Positions 43,335 to 52,000 of a stretch of 64,000 nucleotides of DNA are shown here, piece after piece. Made by a program: the position numbers and the translations under genes. The stretch's first letter is position 1, and every line of letters starts with the position of its first letter. Below the pieces are notes generated by a model. That model was not told the DNA's origin. It worked only from the letters and a program-made list of their open reading frames with translations, and ran no database searches. Origin of the DNA: Gemmatimonadaceae bacterium (GTDB lineage: Bacteria > Gemmatimonadota > Gemmatimonadetes > Gemmatimonadales > Gemmatimonadaceae); contig DASUHB010000067.1 of assembly GCA_036273715.1 (NCBI GenBank), positions 38,695-102,694 on the forward strand, written 5' to 3'.

Positions 43335-43838
43335 TCAGAGATATCTGGCGAGCGCCATGGCCGAGACCGCGATGAGCAGGAGCACGGCCGAGATGGTGCT
43401 GCTCACGCCGAGCCGCTTCTGGATGCGGCGCGTCTCGGCGGCATGCTCGGGCGTCGACCGAACAGAAGGCGACGCGGCGGCGATGCCTAACTGCACCAGA
43501 CGGTTGACGGCCGGACCAACGACGCCTCCACCGATGAGCGCGGCGGCGATGGCTGCGATCGCGCCGATGGCCAACGTCGACCCCATCGGCGATGTCATCC
43601 ACGCGCGGTACGAGCCCGCGCCGATCATTGAGTACATCGCGATGCCGGACGCAATCGTGATCAGCGATGAGAGCATGAACGAGCGCGCCAGGCGTCTGCG
43701 TTGCACGAGCTCGTGCAGCACGCGTCCGCCGGCCGTGCCCGTGGCGCGTGCCGCAGGAAGGACGTAGGCGGCGAGCACCACCGCCGATCCCGCCCAACAG
43801 ATGCCGGCCACGATGTGCACGAGCCGCAGCGTGAGCAT
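43335..43838 (-). CDS. Small integral membrane protein (DUF2269-like)
   Basis: A 167-residue protein with four hydrophobic segments: LRLVHIVAGICWAGSAVVLAAYVLP, SFMLSSLITIASGIAMYSMIG, AIGAIAAIAAALIGGGVVG and STISAVLLLIAVSAMALARYL. The first helix with its His-Ile-x-Ala-Gly-x-x-Trp-x-Gly pattern resembles DUF2269 and CopD-like membrane proteins; the role is unknown. ATG 43838 is taken as the start, with GTG at 43856 as alternative. Confidence 0.7.
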   Translation of the reverse strand: MLTLRLVHIVAGICWAGSAVVLAAYVLPAARATGTAGGRVLHELVQRRRLARSFMLSSLITIASGIAMYSMIGAGSYRAWMTSPMGSTLAIGAIAAIAAALIGGGVVGPAVNRLVQLGIAAASPSVRSTPEHAAETRRIQKRLGVSSTISAVLLLIAVSAMALARYL

Positions 43839-43905
43839 GGCCGCTTGAAAGTTCACGACGCGGAACCGACGGGCGTCGACCGCGCAAGTCGATCTGCTTG
43901 CACGA

Positions 43906-44391
43906 TCAGCTCGCGCGGGGCTTTCGCGTTTTCGTTCGCGCGGCCGAATCGGCCGCCGCCGTTTTCGTCGCGGTGTCAGGTGTGGCCGGAATCGCAAGCA
44001 ACGTCGCTTGCTGTTCCAGGCCGGCCGCGGCGCCCGCTACACCAGGCACGGTGGACGCAGCCTTTGAATTCATGAGCGCCGCCCCGGCGCCGCCCATGAC
44101 TACCGTGGCGGCCACTCGCTCGGCTGTCTTCTTGTCGATGCCGGTTGCTTTGCCGACTTTCGCCGCCGCATGGCCAAAGGCCTTGCCCCACTTTCCAAAT
44201 CGGGAGTGATGCGAGCCGCTGGCTGTGGTCTTCGCCGACGTATCGGCGGTTGGCGACGCCGTCTGAGTAGTGTCGGACGGCGAAGTGGGTGTCGACGACT
44301 GTGCGAGCGCGGACTTGCTGATGGATGCGGCCGCGAATACTGCGAGCGTAACCGCTATGGATCTGAACATGCCCCTGCGTTGGCGCGACAT
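43906..44391 (-). CDS. Small exported Ala/Thr/Ser-rich protein of unknown function
   Basis: A 161-residue protein with a signal peptide (AVTLAVFAAASISKSALAQ). The mature part is low in complexity: a Ser/Thr/Pro/Asp segment, then a helical block HSRFGKWGKAFGHAAAKVGKATGIDKKTAERVAATVVMGGAG, then a Lys/Thr/Ala tail. The central His/Lys-rich block could be amphipathic. No family recognised. The start is uncertain between 44391 (with GGGGGAA upstream) and 44370. Confidence 0.6.
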   Translation of the reverse strand: MSRQRRGMFRSIAVTLAVFAAASISKSALAQSSTPTSPSDTTQTASPTADTSAKTTASGSHHSRFGKWGKAFGHAAAKVGKATGIDKKTAERVAATVVMGGAGAALMNSKAASTVPGVAGAAAGLEQQATLLAIPATPDTATKTAAADSAARTKTRKPRAS

Positions 44392-44564
44392 TGCTGATTC
44401 CCCCGAGTGTGATTTGCCGCCGGCCACTGAATGCGACGGCAGACAGTTGCGTCCGGCGGCTCGAACGGGGGGAAGCCTAGGCGCGCCCTCTCATCGGAGG
44501 ATCAGCGGATGATCAATTGTCGACCTCGACCAATAGAACCTCGGCTGTTGACATTCACGGGACG

Positions 44565-47144
44565 TTAGCCGCGTACGCGCGCCAGGTCCCGGAATGGCGC
44601 GTAGCTCCACAGGGGTTGGAATGCGATATGGCGATGAAGCTGGTAGATCCAGATCGTCCGGTCCTGCATTGCCTCCTTGAGAAAGCCGACCGCGGCAGCC
44701 CGATCGCCCATGGCGGCAGAAAGCCGCGCCCGGGCGAGAGCAACGGCGCCGCGAGCACTCACATTCGTTCGACTCACCGTATCGGCGATGTTCGCGAGGC
44801 GCTCGAGCTCCGCTCGCGCCGCTGCCGAGTCATTGGCCTCCGCCTCGGCCATGCCGAGGGTGGCGAGAAACATGGGCTCGTTTGGCGTTTGCCTCACGAG
44901 CGCGCGTGCCAGTCGCTCGGCCTCGGGTGCGCGGTCGAGCCGAACCAGGATACGTGCATGAAGATCCTGCATGTCGGGCGGCGACGCGGCATCGGATGGT
45001 CGCGCTGCGTACCATTGTATTGCGCGCTCCCACATCTCAGCCGCCGCGCCGGGGTGGCCGTGCACCATGAGCTCGCACGCGGCCAAGTGGAGCGCCTCGT
45101 CGTACCGCCAACCGATCTGTCCTGGTGCAGCACCGGCACTATCCATTTCGGCTTTGACCGCATCCACCTGACCTAGCCCTGCTAACGGTGGAACAAGGGC
45201 CGCAAAGCCGATCACTTGATCGGGGAAGGCGCGACGCGCTGCGTGCCCCAGTCGCAGCGCCTCGGCATTGTCGCCCGACAGGTGCGCGGAGATCGACGCT
45301 TCCATCCAGTATTCGGACCAGCCTTTCACCCAACCCTTGGTCGGGTCGACGCGCAAGAACCACTTGAGGGCCTGAGCCGGCCGGCCAACGAACAAGGCGG
45401 ATTGTCCGGCGATCGCGAACGACTCGGACGTGGGGCTGACTCGCGCCAGCTCGCTGGCCAACTCGTAGGCCCGGTCCGATTGGCCGCGGATTTCGGCGAA
45501 CTGAAAGTCGAGACGATAGCGGTCGGCCGGAACCAGTTTGTCCCGCTGCGCTTCGACGGTATCCAGATCGGCTTCGGCATCGGCCGTCCGACCGAGGGTA
45601 TGCTCAGCGTCGGCGGCGAAGAGCAGCGGCTGCAGGAACGTCGTGTCGAGAGAGCGCGCGCGTCGATAATGGAGCAGTGACGTCGGCGCGTCCATTTGGA
45701 CCTGGGCATCGAGACCGTCGACGAATTCGCGGTAGGCGGCGTAGGACGGCGGCGCGCCCGCGTGCGTGGCCCATTCGCTGAGCCGCGGGTTTTCGATGGT
45801 GGCGAGCGCGCCCATGATGCGGCCGGCCAGCTGCCTGACGCCGGCCATCGGATCCTTGACCGATGCGAGCACCGGTGGGACTTCGCGCAGGAGTGCGCCG
45901 TCGCGGACGTCGGAGATCTGCGGGTGGAACTCGAGTGTATCGCCGCGGCGGTAGTAGTTGCCCCAGACGACGATGCCGGCGCCGACGGTGCGCGCGAGCG
46001 CGCGCGTTTCGGGCGACATCCCGAAGGACGACGTGCCCGCGCCTAACGCAGCCGTGGTGGCGATGGCGGCGCGCGAATCGACGACGTCGACGAGTCCCGT
46101 GCGCGCGAGCTCGGTGGACACCCAGTCGGCGGCCATCTCGCCCAACGGGTCGAGCGCCGTGTCGGCGGTGCGGTTGTCGAAGACGGCGACGACCACGCGG
46201 TGTTCGCTCGACGACGGCGCGTCCGCGCGGCGGCCGCGCGCGAGCAGCAGGCCGCCCGCCGCGGCGATGCCTAACGCAACGGCGGCCGTGACGGTCCACG
46301 CACGTGCGCGCGATGTCCGGCGGCGCGGCTCGGCGCCCGCCGAGCTGGGAGGTTCGACGGCAGCGGTTGGGCCGTCCGCTCGCGGCCGCTCATCGTTGGG
46401 CGCGGCCGGCATCGGCGGCGGACTGGCCGGTGCGATCCCGAAGGGCTGCGACCTCAGCCGTTGGGCCAGCGCGGCAACCGCCGCATCCGGCTCGAGGTCG
46501 AGCTCCGTGCGCCGAATCTGCTGGTACAGGTCCGCCTGCTTGATGGCCGCCGCCGTTTCGCCGGCGGCGGCAAGCGACTGGACCAACGCGAGGGCAACGC
46601 GCGAGTCCAGCGGGTCGATCGCTGCTGCACGTCGCCACCAGTCGGCTGCGCGATGATGGTCGCCGGCCTCGCCGGCACGTGTTGCACAGGCCTCGATGGC
46701 GCGCTTGGCGAGACGCTGCAGCCGGGCGCGCTCGCCGTCCATCCAGCGCTCGAATTCGCCGGCGTTGGGCAGGTGGAAGCCGTCGAGGAACGCGCCCATG
46801 TAGAGCTGCGCCGCCTGCTCGTGCTCGCCGGCCGCAATCGCGCGCTCGAAATCGAGTACATCTGCGCTCACGACGGCTTCATCCAGGCGAAGTCCTGCGC
46901 CCCCTTCGACGGGATCGGCGTCGCAGGCGCGCTTGAGTGCGTAGACGGTTTGCGCGAGGGAGTGGCGGGCGCGGTCTTCGTCGGCATTCGGCCAGAGAAG
47001 GCCGACGGCTTTTTCGCGGGTGGTGCCTCGCGTGCCGGCGGCGGCGACGAAGGCGAGCAAGGCGAGGGGGCGTCGCTGCAGATCGAGCGGGGCGCCGTCA
47101 GCGCGCTCGAGCGCGCACGTACCGAACGTGCGAAGGTAAAGCAC
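44565..47144 (-). CDS. Membrane-anchored BTAD-domain regulator with TolB/TPR sensor
   Basis: An 859-residue relative of the regulator at 14462. N-terminal DNA-binding and BTAD domains (LRTFGTCALERADGAPLDLQ; KAVGLLWPNADEDRARHSLAQTVYALKR; FLDGFHLPNAGEFERWMDGE) reach about residue 240. A Pro/Ala linker and one membrane segment (about 279-299) follow. Outside the membrane a TolB-N/FlgO-like domain (VVVAVFDNRTADTALDPLGEMAADWVSTEL in pieces) precedes a run of TPR repeats to the end. The first candidate start consistent with relatives is GTG 47144; the frame remains open upstream to 47330. It is divergent from the cupredoxin and cytochrome-porin genes, so it is a candidate regulator of them. Confidence 0.84.
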   Translation of the reverse strand: MLYLRTFGTCALERADGAPLDLQRRPLALLAFVAAAGTRGTTREKAVGLLWPNADEDRARHSLAQTVYALKRACDADPVEGGAGLRLDEAVVSADVLDFERAIAAGEHEQAAQLYMGAFLDGFHLPNAGEFERWMDGERARLQRLAKRAIEACATRAGEAGDHHRAADWWRRAAAIDPLDSRVALALVQSLAAAGETAAAIKQADLYQQIRRTELDLEPDAAVAALAQRLRSQPFGIAPASPPPMPAAPNDERPRADGPTAAVEPPSSAGAEPRRRTSRARAWTVTAAVALGIAAAGGLLLARGRRADAPSSSEHRVVVAVFDNRTADTALDPLGEMAADWVSTELARTGLVDVVDSRAAIATTAALGAGTSSFGMSPETRALARTVGAGIVVWGNYYRRGDTLEFHPQISDVRDGALLREVPPVLASVKDPMAGVRQLAGRIMGALATIENPRLSEWATHAGAPPSYAAYREFVDGLDAQVQMDAPTSLLHYRRARSLDTTFLQPLLFAADAEHTLGRTADAEADLDTVEAQRDKLVPADRYRLDFQFAEIRGQSDRAYELASELARVSPTSESFAIAGQSALFVGRPAQALKWFLRVDPTKGWVKGWSEYWMEASISAHLSGDNAEALRLGHAARRAFPDQVIGFAALVPPLAGLGQVDAVKAEMDSAGAAPGQIGWRYDEALHLAACELMVHGHPGAAAEMWERAIQWYAARPSDAASPPDMQDLHARILVRLDRAPEAERLARALVRQTPNEPMFLATLGMAEAEANDSAAARAELERLANIADTVSRTNVSARGAVALARARLSAAMGDRAAAVGFLKEAMQDRTIWIYQLHRHIAFQPLWSYAPFRDLARVRG

Positions 47145-47568
47145 AGGGTTGGGGGCTGCTGAGGTAGAAATCGTAAGGCGGCGGCACGGTGCCAGGCAAG
47201 GGAAGGATGCGCGAGCGCCCCGGATGCCGAGTTGAAAGCGCTCTCCGGCCACGGGCGGTGAATCCGGTGTGCGACTCCATGCCCGGGAGCCCTGGCTCGA
47301 AGACCGCCCGCGTCGCGCCCCGGGCGCCACCGGTTCGACGGCTAGCGGCTAGCGCGGCGTGTAGTCCAACGCCGGACACCGGGTGCGCAGTTCGCCTGAC
47401 ATTCGCCTAACGACGACGATCGTATTCTCCGGACGCCATGATGGCGCGCGGCGTTTGCCGGACATCGTGCCCGGCTTTGCCTGATGGCCGAGCGACGCGG
47501 TCGCCGTGATGTTGTTCGCAGCGGCGGAAAGGCTCCGTCCCTCGGTTCGCCAGTATCACGGAGGATTC
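47145..47568. other. Divergent intergenic region before the cupredoxin operon
   Basis: A 424-bp spacer between the BTAD regulator and the cupredoxin. It contains one GCCTAAC copy near 47405. No good promoter pair or palindrome was found by eye. The extra N-terminal part of the regulator frame (47145-47330) is Arg/Ser/Pro-rich without conservation and is treated as non-coding. Confidence 0.45.
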
Positions 47569-47970
47569 ATGTGGCACATGCCTCGTTACGGACTGCTGGT
47601 GCTCGCCATCGCCTGCGTCGCGCCCATCGCGGCCGCGCAGGCCGCGCCTCAGGGCCACCTCATCACGGTGCACCTGGTCGATCGGCCTAACGGACAGTTC
47701 GCGTTCGATCCCGGCACCATCAACGCCCAACGCGGCGATACGGTGCGGTTCGTCCAGCAGAGCTCGGCGCCGCACAACGTCTCGTTTCGCACCCATCCGA
47801 AAGACGCCAAGCTTGGAGACGCTGCCGTCGGACCGTACCTCCTCAACAACGGTCAGACCTACGATCTGGTGATCGACGCACGCTTTCCGGATGGCACGTA
47901 CACGTTCGCGTGCGATCCGCACGAGTCGGTGGGAATGAAGGGAACGCTCGTCATCGGGGCCCACAAGTAG
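47569..47970 (+). CDS. Plastocyanin/azurin-like periplasmic cupredoxin
   Basis: A 133-residue soluble blue-copper protein. Signal peptide to IAAAQA, then one cupredoxin domain with GDTVRFVQQSSAPHNVSF and the C-terminal ligand loop. Type 1 copper ligands are His69 (PHNV), Cys115, His118 and Met123 in CDPHESVGM. No lipobox, so it should diffuse in the periplasm. ATG 47569 is preceded by GGAGG at ideal spacing. It lies 51 bp before the cytochrome-porin gene and probably shares its transcript, suggesting it passes electrons to or from that outer-membrane protein. Confidence 0.88.
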   Translation: MWHMPRYGLLVLAIACVAPIAAAQAAPQGHLITVHLVDRPNGQFAFDPGTINAQRGDTVRFVQQSSAPHNVSFRTHPKDAKLGDAAVGPYLLNNGQTYDLVIDARFPDGTYTFACDPHESVGMKGTLVIGAHK

Positions 47971-48021
47971 CGCATCACTACCTCCTCGCGCCCCGCGCGA
48001 GGCTTCCACAGGAGAGATTCC

Positions 48022-49488
48022 ATGCTTGCGTCCCCGGGCTCATGTCGCGCGCGGTTCGCAGCGGCCGGATTGCTTGGCGCTGCTCTCATCGCGCTGACGA
48101 CTCGACCGGCGATTGCCGATCCGGTCACGCGCAGCACACCGGATACCACGGATCCATTCGGCTACCTTCGCGCCGATCGCGTGACGCTGCCGGCGGGGGC
48201 GTATCGCGCTGCCTTCGCGCACCGCATTCCGAGCTTCTCTCGCCAGACCAAGCTCCCCTGCAGTGCATGTCACTACGGGTTTCCCGAGCTCACACCGTTT
48301 GGGCGGCTATTCAAACTCAACGGTTACACGCTCACGGCGCTGCCGACGATTGTCGGTGGTGATTCGGCGCGCCAAACGCTCGAGCTGTCGCCGATTCCAC
48401 CGGCCTCGGCGATGGTGATCACGTCGCTCACGCATCTCAAGACTGCACTGCCGGACGCGCAGAACGACGCCACGGCGTTTCCGGAGCAACTGAGCCTGTT
48501 TCTCGGCGGACAGGTCACGCCGAAGATCGGCGCGTTCACGCAGCTCACGTATGCGGCCGATGCCGGATCGATCGGCATCGACAACACGGAATTTCGATTC
48601 GCCGATCACGGTACGTTAGGCGGCAAGCAGGTGATCTACGGCGTCACGCTCAACAACAACCCCAGCATGCAGGACCTGTGGAACACGACGCCTGCGTGGG
48701 GATTCCCATTCGTCGCCTCGAGCATCGCACCGTCGCCTGCCGCCGGGTCCCAGATCGAAGGAGCGCTCGCCCAACAAGTGGTTGGACTCGGCGCATACGC
48801 CATGTGGAATCAGACCGTGTACGCCGAAATCACGACGTATCGAACCGCGCAACAAGGCGTCGCGCCTCCGCCCGGGCCGACGACATCCAACGCGAATCGC
48901 GGCGTGATTCCGTATTGGCGGCTCGCCGTGCAGCGCACGTTCGGGCCGAACTACCTGATGGTCGGCACGTACGGGATGGCGGCCACGCTGTACCCGACCG
49001 GCGTCAACCAGTTCACCAACCGCTTCACCGATCTCGGGCTCGACGCCCAGTACGAGCGCACGTTAGGCACCGGCGTGCTCATCGCGCGGACGACGTATCT
49101 GCACGAGCGCCAGTCGCTCGCCGGATTGATCGAGACAGCCGGCGATGCCCCCCTGCCCAATCCGACCGATGCGTTGAACGAGTTCCGGCTCAATGCCTCG
49201 TTCCTGCCGACGCCGCGGTTCACGTTCACCGCGGGCTATTTCACGACGACGGGGAGCCGCGACACCGCGCTCTTTGCGCCGGGCGCCGTCACCGGCAGCG
49301 TCACCGGGTCGCCGAGCAGCAGCGGCGGAATCGGAGAAGTCGACTTCAATGCGTGGTTGAACACGCGGCTCGGTGCGCAGTACATCCTGTACAGCAAGTT
49401 CAACGGGGCGTCGCGCGCATACGATGGCGCCGGTCGTGACGCATCGGGCAACAATACGCTCTATCTCTTCCTCTGGGTCGCGTTCTGA
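48022..49488 (+). CDS. Cyc2-like fused monoheme cytochrome c and outer-membrane porin
   Basis: A 488-residue outer-membrane protein. Signal peptide to PAIADP. Near residue 70 comes IPSFSRQTKLPCSACHYGFPEL, quoted here in parts: SFSRQTK then the heme site CSACH (Cys80, Cys83, His84) and FPELTPFGRLFKLNGY. The RQT-x3-CxxCH arrangement is the heme-domain pattern of the Cyc2 iron oxidase family. The remaining 390 residues alternate hydrophobic and polar positions, with many aromatic girdle residues, and end LYLFLWVAF with a terminal Phe, as a beta-barrel. Cyc2 oxidises extracellular Fe(II) through its porin-embedded heme; that activity here is an inference and a related electron-transfer role is equally possible. 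Confidence 0.75.
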   Translation: MLASPGSCRARFAAAGLLGAALIALTTRPAIADPVTRSTPDTTDPFGYLRADRVTLPAGAYRAAFAHRIPSFSRQTKLPCSACHYGFPELTPFGRLFKLNGYTLTALPTIVGGDSARQTLELSPIPPASAMVITSLTHLKTALPDAQNDATAFPEQLSLFLGGQVTPKIGAFTQLTYAADAGSIGIDNTEFRFADHGTLGGKQVIYGVTLNNNPSMQDLWNTTPAWGFPFVASSIAPSPAAGSQIEGALAQQVVGLGAYAMWNQTVYAEITTYRTAQQGVAPPPGPTTSNANRGVIPYWRLAVQRTFGPNYLMVGTYGMAATLYPTGVNQFTNRFTDLGLDAQYERTLGTGVLIARTTYLHERQSLAGLIETAGDAPLPNPTDALNEFRLNASFLPTPRFTFTAGYFTTTGSRDTALFAPGAVTGSVTGSPSSSGGIGEVDFNAWLNTRLGAQYILYSKFNGASRAYDGAGRDASGNNTLYLFLWVAF

Positions 49489-49529
49489 TCCCGCGGTAGC
49501 GGGTACTCCAACACACCGGGTGGGATTTC

Positions 49530-50456
49530 ATGTCTGCGATTTTGCTGGCAACGCACGGTGGCGAGAGCGCGGATGGCGCGACTCGTGTCGCATCGCTTCT
49601 GGCTCGGCGTCTTGGCGTGCCTCTGCGCGCCGTCGTCGTGCTGGAGCCGCTTGCGCTGATCGGTGACGGGTACAGCAACACGTACGCGCCCACGCCTGAC
49701 GACATCGAAACCATCAAAGCTGCTTTGGTGGCGGCAGTCACGGAGCAGTTCGTCCGGTGCGGCGTGCAGGACTGCGACTCCGAGTTTCGCATCGGCGTGT
49801 CGGTTTCCGAGATTGCCAGCCTTGCTCAGGCGTTAGGCGCGAGCCTCATTGTCGTCGGGCTCGGATCGCACCGCATCATTGACCGCGCGCTCGGCGGCGA
49901 GACGGCACTGCATCTGGCGCAGGTCGCGGCGACGCCGGTGCTGGCGGTACCCGCCGATGCCACGACGATTCCACAGCGCGCGATGGTGGCGCTCGACTTC
50001 AGTCCGACGAGTCTGCTCGCCGCGCGGACCGTCGCGACCTGGATGCAGCCGGGCGACGCGCTGCACCTGGTGCACGTCGTGGCGCCGGAGGATTTCGCGC
50101 CTAACGCAATGGCGGCGGCCGGCGGCGATTCGGGTGCGGCCCGCCTCGCTCAGGCGACCGCCACGCTGCGCGCCGCGACGCACGCCGGGATCGACGCCTC
50201 GCAGGTTGCCGGCGATCCGGCACGGGCCCTCCTCGAGCGCGCTCGAGAGCTCGACGCCGACCTGATTGCGCTCGGCAGCCACGGATACGGCATCTGGAAG
50301 CGACTGCTGCTCGGCAGCGTCGCCTCGAAGATCATCCGTCTTTCTCCCCGGGCTGTGCTCGTCGCGCCCATCGCATGTCTGGCGACGCTGGCCGGCGCCG
50401 GGCCGGCCGTCCAGTCGCCAGCGGCCGCCGGCTCGACGGCGTCCCCTCCTGCCTAA
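49530..50456 (+). CDS. Tandem universal stress protein
   Basis: A 308-residue cytoplasmic protein with two UspA domains. The first (1-145) begins SAILLATHGG and contains GASLIVVGLGSH. The second (about 150-285) begins RAMVALDFSPTS and holds the full ATP-binding loop LIALGSHGYGIWKRLLLGSVASKI in the G-2x-G-9x-G(S/T) arrangement. Usp proteins bind nucleotides and support survival in energy limitation. The Ala/Pro tail is not conserved. GGGTGGGA precedes the ATG. The stop TAA is inside a GCCTAACG heptamer that also gives the TAG of the convergent BON gene. Confidence 0.9.
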   Translation: MSAILLATHGGESADGATRVASLLARRLGVPLRAVVVLEPLALIGDGYSNTYAPTPDDIETIKAALVAAVTEQFVRCGVQDCDSEFRIGVSVSEIASLAQALGASLIVVGLGSHRIIDRALGGETALHLAQVAATPVLAVPADATTIPQRAMVALDFSPTSLLAARTVATWMQPGDALHLVHVVAPEDFAPNAMAAAGGDSGAARLAQATATLRAATHAGIDASQVAGDPARALLERARELDADLIALGSHGYGIWKRLLLGSVASKIIRLSPRAVLVAPIACLATLAGAGPAVQSPAAAGSTASPPA

Positions 50457-51001
50457 CGAATCTCCGGCCTCGCGCGCGCCGGCGCCCCGAGTCCGGCGGC
50501 CGGACCGTTAGGCGATGCGGCCGCCGGTGGCGACGGCGCATGGCGCGGGCTCGTGCCCGCCGTGCGGATGAGGTTCGAGAGGCCCGTGAAGCCGAGCAGC
50601 CGGCGCGCCGCGCGCTCCACCGCATCGCACTGGTCCCGCCGCCCAACCTCGCCGGTGAGCGTCACCCATCCGTTCTGCACGGTGATGTGCACGTCGCCCA
50701 CGGGGACGCGAAGCTCGTCGGTCAGCGTTCGAAGCAGCCCCTCTGCCATGTCGCTGTCCGAGGGTCCGAACGCTGCGGGCACACGAACTTTCACTTCATC
50801 GGCTACCGCGTTCACGCCGCGACAACGGAGCGCGACGTCGAGCGCCTCGCATTTTTCGTCGTACGTACGAACGATGCCGCTCAGCGTGACGACGCCATCT
50901 CGAACGGACACCGCGACTTCGCCGGCCCGCAGCTTCGTGTCCTGCGCGAGCGCGTCCAGCACGTCGCGTTGCATTTGGTGATCACGGGTCGCTGTAGACA
51001 T
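50453..51001 (-). CDS. Double BON-domain protein
   Basis: A 182-residue protein with two BON domains: VLDALAQDTKLRAGEVAVSVRDGVVTLSGIV with the sequence split at about residue 30, and LRTLTDELRVPVGDVHITVQNGWVTLTGEVGRRDQ. BON domains bind phospholipid or surface structures and often occur in osmotic-stress proteins. No signal peptide, so probably cytoplasmic. A Pro/Ala-rich tail follows residue 150. It overlaps the BON gene upstream by 20 bp and converges on the Usp gene with a 4-bp overlap of stops. Confidence 0.82.
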   Translation of the reverse strand: MSTATRDHQMQRDVLDALAQDTKLRAGEVAVSVRDGVVTLSGIVRTYDEKCEALDVALRCRGVNAVADEVKVRVPAAFGPSDSDMAEGLLRTLTDELRVPVGDVHITVQNGWVTLTGEVGRRDQCDAVERAARRLLGFTGLSNLIRTAGTSPRHAPSPPAAASPNGPAAGLGAPARARPEIR

Positions 51002-51338
51002 GTCGCGTCTCCGAAAGACAGTGGGCGTTCACTTGTGACCGCGTGGTGCCGTGGTCGCGCGGCTCACGCGCGGCACCCGATCGGGAGAGATCATCCTGGC
51101 GATCAGGCCGTGCATGTTGTCGCGCCGGTCGCACGGCGATCACGTTCTTGATGGCGCGCACACCGCACACGCGCTCGACCGCTCCGCCGGCCGCGCGCTT
51201 CTCGACGGTGTCATTGACCGATCCGGACAATGCAACGACGCCATGGGCCACGGCCACCGAGATCCGCGGCGCGCGGTCTCCGAGGGTCCAGCGGAGTTCT
51301 TGGGCCACATCCGCTCCGAGTTGTGCGTCGGTCTTCAT
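50982..51338 (-). CDS. Single BON-domain protein
   Basis: A 118-residue protein with one BON domain in residues 1-70 (DVAQELRWTLGDRAPRISVAVAHGVVALSGSV and VCGVRAIKNVIAV). The C-terminal 45 residues are polar and unlike any domain; they read through into the start of the next BON gene and may be the result of a lost stop. Together with the double-BON gene it forms a small stress operon. Confidence 0.7.
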   Translation of the reverse strand: MKTDAQLGADVAQELRWTLGDRAPRISVAVAHGVVALSGSVNDTVEKRAAGGAVERVCGVRAIKNVIAVRPARQHARPDRQDDLSRSGAAREPRDHGTTRSQVNAHCLSETRHVYSDP

Positions 51339-51579
51339 GTGATCTCCAGTCTCGAGTGATTCGAAATTCGTGTGCAGGCAATCTCGGCGCTTGGGATGCC
51401 AGGCGCTGTCGGGCGTTCACCTTCGATCCGTCAGGTATTTCCGGATTCGCGCGGGGACCTTCAGGTTCGGAGCGACGTAGAGGAAACGCGGACACGGTGT
51501 GCCGATGTCTCCCGGCACACGCGGCACGCAGGGGAGCTAATGTCAATGCAGCCGAAGATCCCTGCGCTCTGGAGGAGGT

Positions 51580-51963
51580 ATGTACAAACGGATTCTGGTC
51601 CCGCTGGATGGGAGCGCCCTGGCTGAACACGCGCTGCCTGCGGCCATCGCGATCGCGCCGGTCCGTGCGTACGCGTATGCCGGGGCCGCGACGACGCTCG
51701 ATGCCGGCGCCACGCGCGCCCGCGTGTCGAGCACCCGGGACGAGCTGGCGGCGATCGCATTGCGGATGCGGAGCCGGGCCGAGCCTAACGGAATCGACAT
51801 CGAGATCGGCATCGACGTGCATCCGGCGTCGAGCCTGCTCGATGCGATGGCCGAGAGCGGGGTGGACCTCGTGGCCATGTCGAACCGTGCGTGCGTCCCC
51901 GCGCGAATCACCGCGCGGAGCGCGGTCGAGCAGGTGGCGTGCTCCTCCGCGCTCCGATGTTGA
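51580..51963 (+). CDS. Short, probably degenerate universal stress protein
   Basis: A 127-residue protein starting YKRILVPLDGSALAEHALP, a canonical Usp beginning with the ATP-contacting Asp. The middle (about 32-60) lacks the usual second strand and the C-terminal glycine loop (GSHGxxG) is replaced by AMSNRACVPARI, so nucleotide binding is doubtful. Usual single-domain length is about 140-150. GGAGG precedes the ATG. It could be a decaying paralogue of the two tandem Usp genes nearby. Confidence 0.65.
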   Translation: MYKRILVPLDGSALAEHALPAAIAIAPVRAYAYAGAATTLDAGATRARVSSTRDELAAIALRMRSRAEPNGIDIEIGIDVHPASSLLDAMAESGVDLVAMSNRACVPARITARSAVEQVACSSALRC

Positions 51964-52000
51964 TCTGCCCAACGTCAGCGCCTGACGATCGGGCGGTCTG

